NCBI GenBank assembly: GCA_900553295.1
Contig: USCR01000055.1
Span: forward strand, 1-13,772
Reading direction: 5' to 3'
Source: an uncultured Eubacteriales bacterium
Lineage (GTDB): Bacteria > Bacillota > Clostridia > Christensenellales > Aristaeellaceae
Length of the DNA: 13,772 nt
Shown: piece after piece, positions 1 to 7,569 of the stretch
Layout: every line of letters begins with the position of its first letter
Numbering within the stretch: position 1 is the stretch's first letter
The notes under the pieces: generated by a model
The model's input: only the letters and a program-made list of their open reading frames with translations
Told to the model about the DNA's origin: nothing
Database searches by the model: none
Position numbers and translations under genes: made by a program

Positions 1-83
1 ACGAAGAATAAACGAATCCCGGCAGACCCGGGCGAAGCGCCATCGCGCCAATGCCCGTGCCGGACGGAGGAATCAACGCACCT
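1..83. other. Upstream flank of the first gene, origin unresolved
   Basis: This stretch is too short to assign. One plus-strand frame ends in GAA GAA TAA at position 11, which could be the tail of an upstream gene. Another frame stays open and stops at 85-87, overlapping the next gene's ATG as ATGA. A third is open to 112 and encodes a very basic peptide. None gives a recognisable protein end. I see no promoter or terminator. Sequence upstream of the window would decide it. Confidence 0.4.
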
Positions 84-1880
84 ATGAAATGTCCCAACTG
101 CGGTTCATGGAATAAAGCATCGCTGCCCCGATGCATGCGCTGCGGCACCCCCCTGCATCCTTCCCCCGACGCGGAGCCTGCCTGGAAAAGCGAGCTGAAG
201 GACGACAAGGGCCGGGAATACATCCGGGTGGATGAATCCGGTGAAGTGGAAACCACCCCGGACAGCAGGGATCAGCTGGCCCAGGAAATGGCCGAGCTCA
301 AGCAGCGCAAGGCAACCGGTGCCAGCCGGCAGCGGGCCTTGCGGGCCGAAAGCGCCCGCAGGGGGTCCGCCCCATCGGGCATGACCATCCGCACCCATCG
401 CAGCGTCAATACCTTCTGGAACGTGGAGGACGACCCATCCTCCACCGTTCGCTTTGTTCCCCCGGAAAAGCCTGTCCAGCAGGAGGGCGCCGGCACGCAC
501 AGGGACGCGGGCGTCACCTACGACGGGTTTGACGAGACCCGCTCCTACGATCCGCTGTGGAGCCAGCAGGAAATGTCCTCCACCTATCAGCTGCCCCGGG
601 ACACCCGGCTCACCAAGCTGCCCTCGCGCCGCCGTGGGCTGCGGCATGTCATTCGCTTTCTGGCGGTGCTGTTGATGCTCTCTGTCACGGGCCTGGCCGT
701 GTTCTTTGGCATTGCCTTTTTCCAGCAGCGCCAAGCCACGGTAAAGGATGCCAACGCCGCCATTGTAACGGCGTCCATCCGCAATGACCTTGCCGCGCAT
801 ACGATCATGATTCCCGGAGAAGATGGACAGCAGATCTACATCCGTGAACTGCATACTTCCTATATCGTTACCGGCGGTTTTGCCACGGTGCAAGTGGAGG
901 ACCACTTCTGGTACGACGATTATGAAGGCAACCTGGATGAAACCATGGAGGTCACCCTGACGCCTTTCCTCAAGTCCGCTTCCGGGCAGCAAACGCCCAT
1001 GGACCCCATCACCTATGAAATCAGCATTCCCCTCTCCCCCATTACCCTGGATTCTCCGGACAGCACCTATCAGGAAGTCAGCACGGCCATGTATACCCTG
1101 AGCTTCACTGTGCGTCCGGGCTCCACCATCACCATCAATGGGGAAGATTATTCCGACGTGGTGGACGCGGACACGGGAAGCGTGAGCATTAACGCCACCA
1201 TCCAGCCCATTGGGGACAATGTGTTCAATGTGGTGGTTCGCAGCCAATACTGCCGCGAAAACACCATGACCGTGATCCTCCACCGCGCAAAGCAGGAGAT
1301 CCCCTTGGACCTGGCGGCGGACACCTATACCTCCACCAACTCCGAGAAAATTCTGATCAGCTGCACCACCCTGCCCGGCGCCACCGTTGAGGTGCTGTCC
1401 CCGCATACGGATCTGAACATCACGGATGTGGACACCACCGGTGAATTCAGCTTCTATGCCGTATTTGATCAGATCGGGGACAATACCATTACGGTAACTG
1501 CCTCCATGCCGGGAAAGCAGACCTCCGTGCTGAACTATGTGGTCTACTATGTACCCCCGGCATCCGAATATACCATGAAAGCCTGGAGCCTGGAAAACGG
1601 CGGCTACTCGGAATTGCTGAACAACATCTCCATCCGTACAGCCAACCGGCAGATCTATCTGGCCGCCGGCACCATTACTTCCATTATTTCCGACAAACCG
1701 CAAATGGCCATTGTGGATACCGGCACGGACGGCAAGGAACAGCTGCTCATGGTGGAAAACTACTCCAAGACCACCTGGAAGGTGGGAGACTGGTATCGCC
1801 TGTATGGCGATGTGGCCGGAACGTACGACAGCATTCCCTGGCTACAGGTGCGCTATACTTACAGCAAGGGTGAATACTGA
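84..1880 (+). CDS. Zinc-ribbon, single-TM membrane protein with large Ig-like exported region
   Basis: Function is not recognised; the protein is 598 aa. It opens with a zinc ribbon: two CxxC pairs at C3/C6 and C17/C20. Residues 25-185 are charged and low in hydrophobics, probably disordered and cytoplasmic. One hydrophobic segment at about 190-214 follows an Arg-rich stretch, which predicts the N-terminus inside and about 380 residues outside. The exported part holds two similar beta-rich units, each with a PG-[SA]-T start and a GDN near the end (about 340-395 and 420-480), resembling bacterial Ig-like or glucodextranase-B-type repeats. The C-terminal 70 residues look like a small OB-like beta domain (inference). 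I chose the ATG at 84 over the one at 51 because the zinc ribbon starts directly there and a GGAGG lies at 66-70, although its 13-nt spacing is long. It is first in an apparent operon. The zinc ribbon is known from many sensing or scaffold membrane proteins, so a sensing role is only a guess. Confidence 0.8.
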   Translation: MKCPNCGSWNKASLPRCMRCGTPLHPSPDAEPAWKSELKDDKGREYIRVDESGEVETTPDSRDQLAQEMAELKQRKATGASRQRALRAESARRGSAPSGMTIRTHRSVNTFWNVEDDPSSTVRFVPPEKPVQQEGAGTHRDAGVTYDGFDETRSYDPLWSQQEMSSTYQLPRDTRLTKLPSRRRGLRHVIRFLAVLLMLSVTGLAVFFGIAFFQQRQATVKDANAAIVTASIRNDLAAHTIMIPGEDGQQIYIRELHTSYIVTGGFATVQVEDHFWYDDYEGNLDETMEVTLTPFLKSASGQQTPMDPITYEISIPLSPITLDSPDSTYQEVSTAMYTLSFTVRPGSTITINGEDYSDVVDADTGSVSINATIQPIGDNVFNVVVRSQYCRENTMTVILHRAKQEIPLDLAADTYTSTNSEKILISCTTLPGATVEVLSPHTDLNITDVDTTGEFSFYAVFDQIGDNTITVTASMPGKQTSVLNYVVYYVPPASEYTMKAWSLENGGYSELLNNISIRTANRQIYLAAGTITSIISDKPQMAIVDTGTDGKEQLLMVENYSKTTWKVGDWYRLYGDVAGTYDSIPWLQVRYTYSKGEY

Positions 1881-1933
1881 TTTCCCCCATCATTTGCAAG
1901 CCGAAATGTATCGGCAAGGAAGGGAGCATTTTC

Positions 1934-2797
1934 ATGCTGGATATTGCCATCATCGGAGCGGGCCCCGCAGGCTGGAGCGCCGCCATTACCGCCCGCATGC
2001 GGGACATGAACTGCGCGGTTCTTACTGCCGGGGATCACACCGGTTGGCTGTATAAAGCGGAAAAGGTGGAAAACTATCCCGGTCTCCCCGCCGTAAAGGG
2101 CGCGGAGCTGCTCCGCCTGTTTGAAGAGCAGGCGCTGTCCCTGGGCGCAGGGAAACAGCTGGGCGTAGTCCGCCAAATCCAGCCCATGGGGCAGAGCTTT
2201 ATGATTCTGTGCGGCAACGATGTTTTCGAGAGCCGGGCGGTTATTCTGTCCATGGGCGCGGCACGCCCCAAGCTGCTTCCCGGCGAGGAGGCCCTGGTCG
2301 GCCAGGGTGTAAGCTACTGCGGCACCTGCGATGCCATGTTCTACCGTGGCCGCCGCGTGGCGGTGCTCTCCGCCCGGGAAAGCGGAGCGGAGGAAGCCGA
2401 GTTCCTCACCCGTTTTGCCAGCCAGGTGGACTTCTATTTTCTGCGCGCCCATGCGCTGCCCGACGCGCCTGGCTTCACCGTGGTACAGGAAAAGCCCCTG
2501 TCCCTCAGCCGGGAAGGCGAACAGATCCGTGTGGCCACCGACCGTGGCGCCCATGATTACGATGGCGTCTTTATCTTCCGCCCGGCCGTAACGCTGGAGC
2601 AGCTGTTGCCCGGGCTAAAGCAGGAAAAGGGATTCATTGTGGTGGACCGGCGCATGGCCACCAACCTTCCCCTGGTATACGCTGCCGGGGACTGTACCGG
2701 TCAGCCCTTGCAAATTGCCAAAGCCGTGGGCGAAGGAAACATAGCCGCTATTTCCGCGGCGGAGGATTTGCAGCGCTCCGCCAACGGCCGGGGATGA
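1934..2797 (+). CDS. Thioredoxin reductase-like flavoprotein lacking NADPH motifs (probable FFTR type)
   Basis: This is a 287-aa flavoprotein of the low-molecular-weight thioredoxin reductase fold. Visible sites are the FAD dinucleotide motif GAGPAG at 8-13, an ENYPGLP segment at 46-52, the redox pair C129-G-T-C132 followed by D133, and the second FAD motif AAGDC at 250-254. The NADPH domain is altered. The usual GGGxxA after the CxxC is replaced by SARESG at 146-151, and the usual HRRxxxR is absent around 166-176. At 287 aa it is also shorter than typical NADPH-dependent TrxB (about 310-320). These losses match the ferredoxin-dependent flavin thioredoxin reductases described in clostridia, so the likely role is electron transfer from ferredoxin or another donor to thioredoxin through FAD and the disulfide. 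A strong Shine-Dalgarno (1916-1926) precedes the ATG by 7 nt. It lies 53 nt after the zinc-ribbon gene and 57 nt before an exported-protein gene, so it is probably co-transcribed. No thioredoxin gene is in the window. Confidence 0.85.
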   Translation: MLDIAIIGAGPAGWSAAITARMRDMNCAVLTAGDHTGWLYKAEKVENYPGLPAVKGAELLRLFEEQALSLGAGKQLGVVRQIQPMGQSFMILCGNDVFESRAVILSMGAARPKLLPGEEALVGQGVSYCGTCDAMFYRGRRVAVLSARESGAEEAEFLTRFASQVDFYFLRAHALPDAPGFTVVQEKPLSLSREGEQIRVATDRGAHDYDGVFIFRPAVTLEQLLPGLKQEKGFIVVDRRMATNLPLVYAAGDCTGQPLQIAKAVGEGNIAAISAAEDLQRSANGRG

Positions 2798-2854
2798 AAA
2801 CCGGGCTGGCTATCGTTTATTCGGTATGCCAAAGAAAGTTGAGGTGTTCCATCG

Positions 2855-3934
2855 ATGAGATATATGTTTCGGCGCTTCGCAGCCTGCCTGATGTCGCTGA
2901 TGCTGGCCTTCTCCTGGACAGCCGCGCAGGCAGAGCAGGAACCGTTATTGCCCGATCTGGACAAGCTGGAGGCGCTGCTGGATGCCTTTACCGACGTGAT
3001 GTACGGCCAGGAATTCACCGGCTTCCGTGCCGACGCCTCCGATCAGGCCCCTCAGGTGGTTTATGGCCTGATGTGGCGGCTGCTGTACCGTGGCTTACTG
3101 CCTTACACACCCGTGGACGGCGTCATTACCCTTACCCAAGCACAGCTGGAATCGCTCTATGGACAGCTGTTTGCGCAGGGAAGTTTTATACTCCCCGAGG
3201 AAGATTGCTGTGACATGATTACCCGCACGGCGGATGGTATGGCTTTCGACGTAAGTACCGCAGGCAGCGGCATGGCCGGTATGCAGATCATGCTGGCCAG
3301 CGGCGATGAAAGCACGCAAACGCAGCAGCTTATGCTGGAGCTGTATCACATTGACGAAGACTATTATCTGCGCAATGAAGAAAGCCTGCTAAACGCCAAC
3401 TGGTATGGCAGCGCCCTGGCAGAGGTAATCCGGGATGAATCCGCGCCCTTTGGCTGGAAGCTGGTGTCCTGGGGCAGTGCCGATGACCTGGAAGATGGCA
3501 GTCTGGATCGCTCTTCGGACATGCCGGAGCTGCGGGAGTATATCAACGAGCGTTTGGGATTCAGTGTCATGTATCCCGCCCTGATTCCCCAGGAAAGCCT
3601 GAAGGAAACGGAGACAGGCGTGCAGGCGCAGTCCGCCGATGGCAAGTTAACCTTTTCCGTCAATATCTCGGACACGCCTGACGCCACCCTGGAAAGCACC
3701 CTGGAAGCCATGCTGAAGCCGGAGGACAGCGTCGTGGAGACCTATCCGGAGCAGCAGTATTTTACGCTTTCCTTTACGCAAAACGGGCAGGTCACCACGC
3801 AAATGGTGCTGGTAGCGGGAGGTAAAACCGCCACCGCTTCCCTCACCTATCCGGCTGATGAAATGGAAACCTACGCGGTTTATGCCTCCTGCATGGTGAA
3901 TTCCTTTGCACTGACCGCGCTTTCCGTAGGCTGA
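2855..3934 (+). CDS. Exported protein of unknown function
   Basis: The product is 359 aa and is not recognised. The N-terminus is a clear Sec signal peptide: Arg-rich start, a hydrophobic core at about 8-22, and a likely cut after AQA (about residue 26). There is no lipobox. The mature part is acidic and has two halves. The first, to about residue 215, contains an adjacent Cys-Cys pair in EEDCCDMI. The second begins near ERLGFSVMYP and looks like a small alpha/beta domain of the kind seen in PsbP-like or other secreted clostridial proteins (weak inference). GAGGTG at 2841-2846 lies 8 nt before the chosen ATG; a second ATG at codon 4 would shorten the signal peptide only slightly. It sits between the flavoprotein gene and a second exported-protein gene, 17 nt upstream of the latter, so the two are very likely co-expressed. 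Confidence 0.75.
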   Translation: MRYMFRRFAACLMSLMLAFSWTAAQAEQEPLLPDLDKLEALLDAFTDVMYGQEFTGFRADASDQAPQVVYGLMWRLLYRGLLPYTPVDGVITLTQAQLESLYGQLFAQGSFILPEEDCCDMITRTADGMAFDVSTAGSGMAGMQIMLASGDESTQTQQLMLELYHIDEDYYLRNEESLLNANWYGSALAEVIRDESAPFGWKLVSWGSADDLEDGSLDRSSDMPELREYINERLGFSVMYPALIPQESLKETETGVQAQSADGKLTFSVNISDTPDATLESTLEAMLKPEDSVVETYPEQQYFTLSFTQNGQVTTQMVLVAGGKTATASLTYPADEMETYAVYASCMVNSFALTALSVG

Positions 3935-3951
3935 CAAAAGGAGGAACGCAT

Positions 3952-4710
3952 ATGCGTCGATGGATTGCCTTATTGCTATTCTTCTCCCTGTTGATTACCC
4001 CCTGCGCGCTGGCAGAAGGCGTGCATGTAGTGGGGGATAACGCCGGGGAAGTTTACTGCCCGGAAGGAAGCGACGCGCAGACGGCGCAATACGTCTACCG
4101 CTACCAGTATCCTTTGCTGGAAAATACCGGCGAGACCGCTCAGATGATCAATGACTTTTATGATTATCTGATTTCCGACGCCAAGGACTTCATGATCCCC
4201 ATGACCTATGAAACCCTGGAGGTTTCGCCGGTGCAAGCCTACACCGCCATCACCTCCCAGGTCATGTGCAACAACGAGGATTACTTCAGCGTGCTGGTCA
4301 CCACGGAAAGCTTTATGGGCGCGGAAACCAGTCAGATCCTGGCCGGACATACCTTTGCCTTGCAGGGTGGCAAGGCCGGCACCTGTATTTCCCTGCCCTA
4401 CCTGCTGGGCCTGCTGGAGGCTGACGAAAACGACACCTGGATGCAGGATCGTGCCACCGCCAAAGCCAACGAGCTGGTCTACGGCCTGGTTTGGAGCATC
4501 ATTGAGGAGCAAAAGGCGGAGGGAATCATCGCCTACTACGACGACTTGACCCGGGAGGAGCTGGAAGCGCAGTTCTACCCCGAAGAGGACTTCTACCTGG
4601 ATGAGAACGGAAATCCGGTGTTCTACGTTCAGCCAAGCTATATTGCCAGCAGCGCGGAAGGCGTGCTCACTTTCCCCTTTACCCTGGAAGAGCTTTTGGA
4701 TGAGCTTTAA
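3952..4710 (+). CDS. Exported DUF3298/RsiV-like protein
   Basis: The product is 252 aa with a Sec signal peptide: MRRW start, hydrophobic core to about residue 17, likely cut after ALA (about residue 21). The sequence ITPC before the cut is not a good lipobox. The mature domain shows the pattern of the DUF4163/DUF3298 family. An early half carries the Y-x-Y-P and NDFYDY elements, and a late half has YPEEDFYLDENGNPVFY followed by the A-x-x-A-E-G-V segment near residue 235, where family members typically have an Ala-rich, G-containing loop before the final strand. In Bacillus, related domains occur in RsiV, a lysozyme-sensing anti-sigma factor, and in the deacetylase PdaC. This copy has neither a cytoplasmic anti-sigma part nor an enzyme domain. 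It contains three Cys in the mature part. A strong AAAAGGAGG ends 7-8 nt before the ATG. It is last in the operon, 16 nt ahead of a strong terminator. Confidence 0.75.
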   Translation: MRRWIALLLFFSLLITPCALAEGVHVVGDNAGEVYCPEGSDAQTAQYVYRYQYPLLENTGETAQMINDFYDYLISDAKDFMIPMTYETLEVSPVQAYTAITSQVMCNNEDYFSVLVTTESFMGAETSQILAGHTFALQGGKAGTCISLPYLLGLLEADENDTWMQDRATAKANELVYGLVWSIIEEQKAEGIIAYYDDLTREELEAQFYPEEDFYLDENGNPVFYVQPSYIASSAEGVLTFPFTLEELLDEL

Positions 4711-4726
4711 TTGTATCGTTACGTCA

Positions 4727-4766
4727 CCGATGCCCCGGCTAACGAGAGCCGGGGCATCGGATTTTT
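4727..4766 (+). terminator. Rho-independent terminator of the first operon
   Basis: A perfect 14-bp GC-rich stem pairs 4727-4740 with 4747-4760 around a 6-nt loop (AACGAG). It is followed by ATTTTT. It lies 16 nt after the stop of the DUF3298-like gene. On the opposite strand the stem has no T tract, so it works in the plus direction only. Confidence 0.93.
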
Positions 4767-4885
4767 CATGGCACTTTTATTGCCCATACTGTGAAGAAAG
4801 CGCGTGGAGACCAACGTAGCCTTTGACGTAATGAAAAGGACATGTCCGGTCCTGAGATGACCATGTACAGCATTAGCATACGCAC
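4767..4885. other. Spacer between two convergent terminators
   Basis: These 119 bases separate the plus-strand operon terminator from the pckA terminator. The only structure I see is a small GGACATGTCC palindrome near 4848. I find no gene, promoter or repeat in it. Confidence 0.5.
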
Positions 4886-4929
4886 AAAAAAGGCAGCCAT
4901 GCCGAGGTATTCCTCGGATCATGGCTGCC
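4886..4929 (-). terminator. Rho-independent terminator of pckA
   Basis: Read on the minus strand, GGCAGCCATG (4929-4920) pairs with CATGGCTGCC (4901-4892), enclosing an inner CCGAGG/CCTCGG stem with a 4-nt loop and a 2-nt bulge. A run of six T follows (4891-4886). It lies about 70 nt beyond the pckA stop. Confidence 0.92.
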
Positions 4930-4997
4930 CTTATTTGAAAAGTGCTTATGGGCTCCGCCTCTTGGAGAATGAGCCACCTTTCACGCTGTCAGACGTC

Positions 4998-6560
4998 TCA
5001 GGCCTTGGGGCCAGCGGCAACAACTTCAGCGCTCATGTGGGTATACTTCTTGAAGTTCTCCACAAAGCTCTTGGCCAGTTCCTTGGCCTTGGCTTCGTAA
5101 GCCGCCTTGTCCTCCCAGGTGTTGGCAGGGATCAGCAGCTCAGAGGGCACGCCGGGAATGGAGGTGGGCACCTTCACCCCAAAGGTGGGATCGGTGACAA
5201 ACTCGCTCTTCTCGATGTCGCCGTTCAGGGCAGCGGTAACCATGGCACGGGTGTAGCTCAGCTTCATGCGCTTGCCGGTGCCGTTCCAGCCGGTGTTCAC
5301 CAGGTACACATTGGCGCCGCTCTTCTCAACCTTCTCCGCCAGCATGTTGGCATACACGGAGGGATCCAGGGGCAGGAAGGGCTCGCCGAAGCAAGTGGAG
5401 AAGGTGGGCACAGGAGAGGTGATGCCGATTTCCGTGCCGGCCAGCTTGCTGGTGAAGCCGCTGACGAAGTAGTACATGGCCTGGTTCTTGTCCAGCTTGG
5501 AGATGGGGGGCAGCACGCCGTAGGCATCAGCGGTCAGGAAGATAACGGTCTTGGGCACGCTGGTGCTCTTGCCGCTCAGCTCGCTGTTGGCGATGTACTC
5601 CACGGGGTAGCCCACACGGCTGTTCTCGGCCAGGCTGGCATCGTCGAAGTCAAACTCGCGGGTGTCGGGGTCCATGACCACGTTCTCCACCAGCGCGCCG
5701 AACTTGATGGCGTTGTAGATGTCGGGCTCCTTCTCCGCGGAGAGGTTGATGCACTTGGCATAGCAGCCGCCCTCGAAGTTGAACACGCTGTCATCCGCCC
5801 AGCCATGCTCGTCATCGCCGATGAGCTTACGGTTGGGGTCGGCGGACAGGGTGGTCTTGCCGGTGCCGCTCAGGCCGAAGAACACGGCGCTGTCCCCATC
5901 GGGGCCAATGTTGGCAGAGCAGTGCATGGGGAACACACCCATCTTGGGCAGGATGTAGTTCATCACGCTGAACACGCTCTTCTTGATCTCGCCCGCGTAC
6001 TGGGTGCCGCAGATGACCACCATCTTCTCCTCGTAGTTCACCAGGATGGCCGCCTCGCTGCGGGTGCCGTCGATCTCGGGGATGCACTTGAAGCCGGGAG
6101 CAGCAATGATGGTGAAGTCCGGGGTGAAGTTTTCCAGGTCCTCCTTGGTGGGACGGCGCAGCAGCTGATGGATAAACAGGTTCTGGCTGGCCAGCTCGTT
6201 CACAATACGGAAGGACTTGGTGTACTTGGGGTCCGCGCCGGCGAAACCGTCGAACACGAAGATCTCGCGGTTTTGCAGATAAGCAACCACCTTGCTATAA
6301 ATGGCGTCGTACTTCGCCTTTTCGATGGGGCGATTCACCTTGCCCCAGGCGATTTCGTCGTGAACAGCGGGAGTATCCACAATAAACTTGTCATTGGCGC
6401 TGCGGCCGGTATACTTGCCGGTCTTTACCACCAGCGCACCGGTGTTGCTCAGCGTGCCCTCGCCGCGGATAATAGCCTTTTCAGTCAGCGTGCTCACGGG
6501 CAGATTGCGGTAAACAGCCTTCGGATTGGTAATGCCCAGGTATTCCAAATTCAGACTCAT
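4998..6560 (-). CDS. pckA: Phosphoenolpyruvate carboxykinase (ATP)
   Basis: PckA interconverts oxaloacetate + ATP with PEP + CO2 + ADP in the cytoplasm. It is a gluconeogenic step, or in anaerobes sometimes a CO2-fixing, ATP-forming one. The product is 520 aa, close to the usual length. Visible signatures are [10 protein letters not shown] at about 188-197, the kinase-1 P-loop [11 protein letters not shown] from residue 229, the kinase-2/metal site GDDEHGW at 248-254, [10 protein letters not shown] at about 261-270, and [12 protein letters not shown] further on. I chose the ATG at 6558-6560 because GGAGGGT (6572-6566) lies 5-6 nt upstream and the protein then begins as family members do. A further in-frame ATG at 6638 adds 26 unrelated residues without a good ribosome site. 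It is followed by its own terminator. The gene lies downstream of the alr operon on the same strand but has a 208-nt A/T-rich leader and probably its own promoter. Direction of the reaction in vivo cannot be read from the sequence. Confidence 0.97.
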   Translation of the reverse strand: MSLNLEYLGITNPKAVYRNLPVSTLTEKAIIRGEGTLSNTGALVVKTGKYTGRSANDKFIVDTPAVHDEIAWGKVNRPIEKAKYDAIYSKVVAYLQNREIFVFDGFAGADPKYTKSFRIVNELASQNLFIHQLLRRPTKEDLENFTPDFTIIAAPGFKCIPEIDGTRSEAAILVNYEEKMVVICGTQYAGEIKKSVFSVMNYILPKMGVFPMHCSANIGPDGDSAVFFGLSGTGKTTLSADPNRKLIGDDEHGWADDSVFNFEGGCYAKCINLSAEKEPDIYNAIKFGALVENVVMDPDTREFDFDDASLAENSRVGYPVEYIANSELSGKSTSVPKTVIFLTADAYGVLPPISKLDKNQAMYYFVSGFTSKLAGTEIGITSPVPTFSTCFGEPFLPLDPSVYANMLAEKVEKSGANVYLVNTGWNGTGKRMKLSYTRAMVTAALNGDIEKSEFVTDPTFGVKVPTSIPGVPSELLIPANTWEDKAAYEAKAKELAKSFVENFKKYTHMSAEVVAAGPKA

Positions 6561-6768
6561 GGCGCACCCTCCAATGTATTTTGTCGAGACGGCGTACTTG
6601 GCGCCGCCTGAGTCACGTTGCGCGGAAGAGATCAGCAACCTCTCCCTAATTCCCTGTATTCTACCTCGCCTTCTTTTTTCCTGCTATTGTGAAAAAAATA
6701 TTTTTCCAGCGAGGGGAGACAGATCTGCTAGGATTTGCCCAGGCATCCGTCTTCCCGCCAGGTTATGC
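6561..6768 (-). promoter_or_regulatory. pckA leader and probable promoter region
   Basis: On the minus strand a TAGAAT (6663-6658) could be a -10 box. No good -35 is seen 16-18 nt upstream, but an A/T tract with the 12-bp palindrome AAAAATATTTTT (6694-6705) lies where an UP element would sit. Downstream, the presumed leader can form two hairpins of about 7 bp (near 6620-6645 and 6590-6612), each with a G-U pair. I see no clear terminator after the D-aminopeptidase gene, so read-through from the alr operon is possible. The assignment is tentative. Confidence 0.35.
6566..6572 (-). promoter_or_regulatory. pckA: pckA ribosome binding site (decides start)
   Basis: GGAGGGT on the minus strand lies 5 nt before the ATG at 6560-6558. 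It supports this start over the upstream in-frame ATG at 6638. Confidence 0.85.
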
Positions 6769-7569
6769 TCACAGGCAGAAGTGGAAGAATTTCAGGCAGT
6801 CCATCCAGTCATCGCTCTCGTAAACCACCGTGCAGGAGTCCTCCAACCGCGCCCCGGGATAGAAGGATGCGCTTCTGGCGTCAAAATGCTTGCGATAATT
6901 GACCTCCACCACAAAATGCTCCGGCATGGGGAACAGGCACAGGGCGGGGTCCAGGTGCGCCGCCTTCGCCGCTGTCTCTCGGATGAGCTTTAGGGCCTTT
7001 TGCGGATGCATGGAGACGGAGCCGTTGCCCACCCCGTGGCTCACGGGCACCGTCAGCGTGCCCGGACATGCCTCGTTCATCCACTGGCACAGCATCTGGT
7101 CACCGGTGAGCATCAATACCGGCACCCCGTAGTAGGAGGCGGTCAGGCTGTTAATCATCAGCTCGGAGGCGGTTTCCTCGTTGATTTTCACGTAATTGTT
7201 CTGCAAGTTCATGGTATGGCTCAGGGGGCTGCCGTTCCAGCTGGCGGCGGAATGATAGCCGGTGAACACCACGCCCTCATAGCTCTCATCAATGCCGCTC
7301 ATCATGCTCCAGGGGTCACGTCCCCAGCCGCGAAAAATTTCGACGTTCTCCGGCAGAAGCTCCGCCTTCAGGTTGCGCGCCGTATCGTGGGCATCCCGGA
7401 CAAAGATGTCCGTCACGCCCTCCGCTCCCAGCCCTTCACAGGCCGCGGCCACTTCCCGGGTCATCTGCTCCTGAAAGCGGGGATAGTCCCGCTTGTCCGG
7501 CAGGGTTTCGTCCCAGTGCGCAATGCCGCACGTTCCCTCGATATCCGCGGAAAGAAACACCTTTTTCAT
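6769..7569 (-). CDS. dppA: M55-family D-aminopeptidase (DppA-like)
   Basis: The product is 266 aa, the normal length of the M55 family. Family members such as B. subtilis DppA are zinc enzymes that remove N-terminal D-amino acids from short peptides, for example D-Ala-D-Ala or D-Ala-Gly-Gly. The hallmark SADIEG gives D9 and E11. Further expected ligands are H61 in RDAHDTARNL, H106 in GYHSA and a Glu in the EETASE stretch at 131-136. H118 in SHTM corresponds to the proposed catalytic His. There is no signal peptide, so it acts in the cytoplasm on imported or recycled peptides. Its ATG overlaps the stop of the M20 gene as ATGA (7569-7566), with GGAGG at 7583-7579, so translation is probably coupled. 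It is the last gene of the alr operon. Substrate is inferred from family and neighbours; the symbol rests on family similarity only. Confidence 0.9.
   Translation of the reverse strand: MKKVFLSADIEGTCGIAHWDETLPDKRDYPRFQEQMTREVAAACEGLGAEGVTDIFVRDAHDTARNLKAELLPENVEIFRGWGRDPWSMMSGIDESYEGVVFTGYHSAASWNGSPLSHTMNLQNNYVKINEETASELMINSLTASYYGVPVLMLTGDQMLCQWMNEACPGTLTVPVSHGVGNGSVSMHPQKALKLIRETAAKAAHLDPALCLFPMPEHFVVEVNYRKHFDARSASFYPGARLEDSCTVVYESDDWMDCLKFFHFCL

Noticed and set aside
105..1703. 532-codon open frame on the minus strand opposite the zinc-ribbon gene
   Set aside because: Gly/His/Arg-rich shadow without domains or a ribosome site; the plus frame has a zinc ribbon, a TM helix and folded-looking repeats.
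4842..6611. 589-codon open frame on the plus strand opposite pckA, longer than pckA itself
   Set aside because: The translation is a Gly/His/Ala/Val-rich string typical of antisense shadows in GC-rich genes. The minus frame has complete PckA motifs, a ribosome site and a terminator.
6720..6768. Terminator after the M55 gene
   Set aside because: Only short, badly spaced complementary pieces are seen (GGAT...ATCC, CAGATCTG); no stem followed by T residues.
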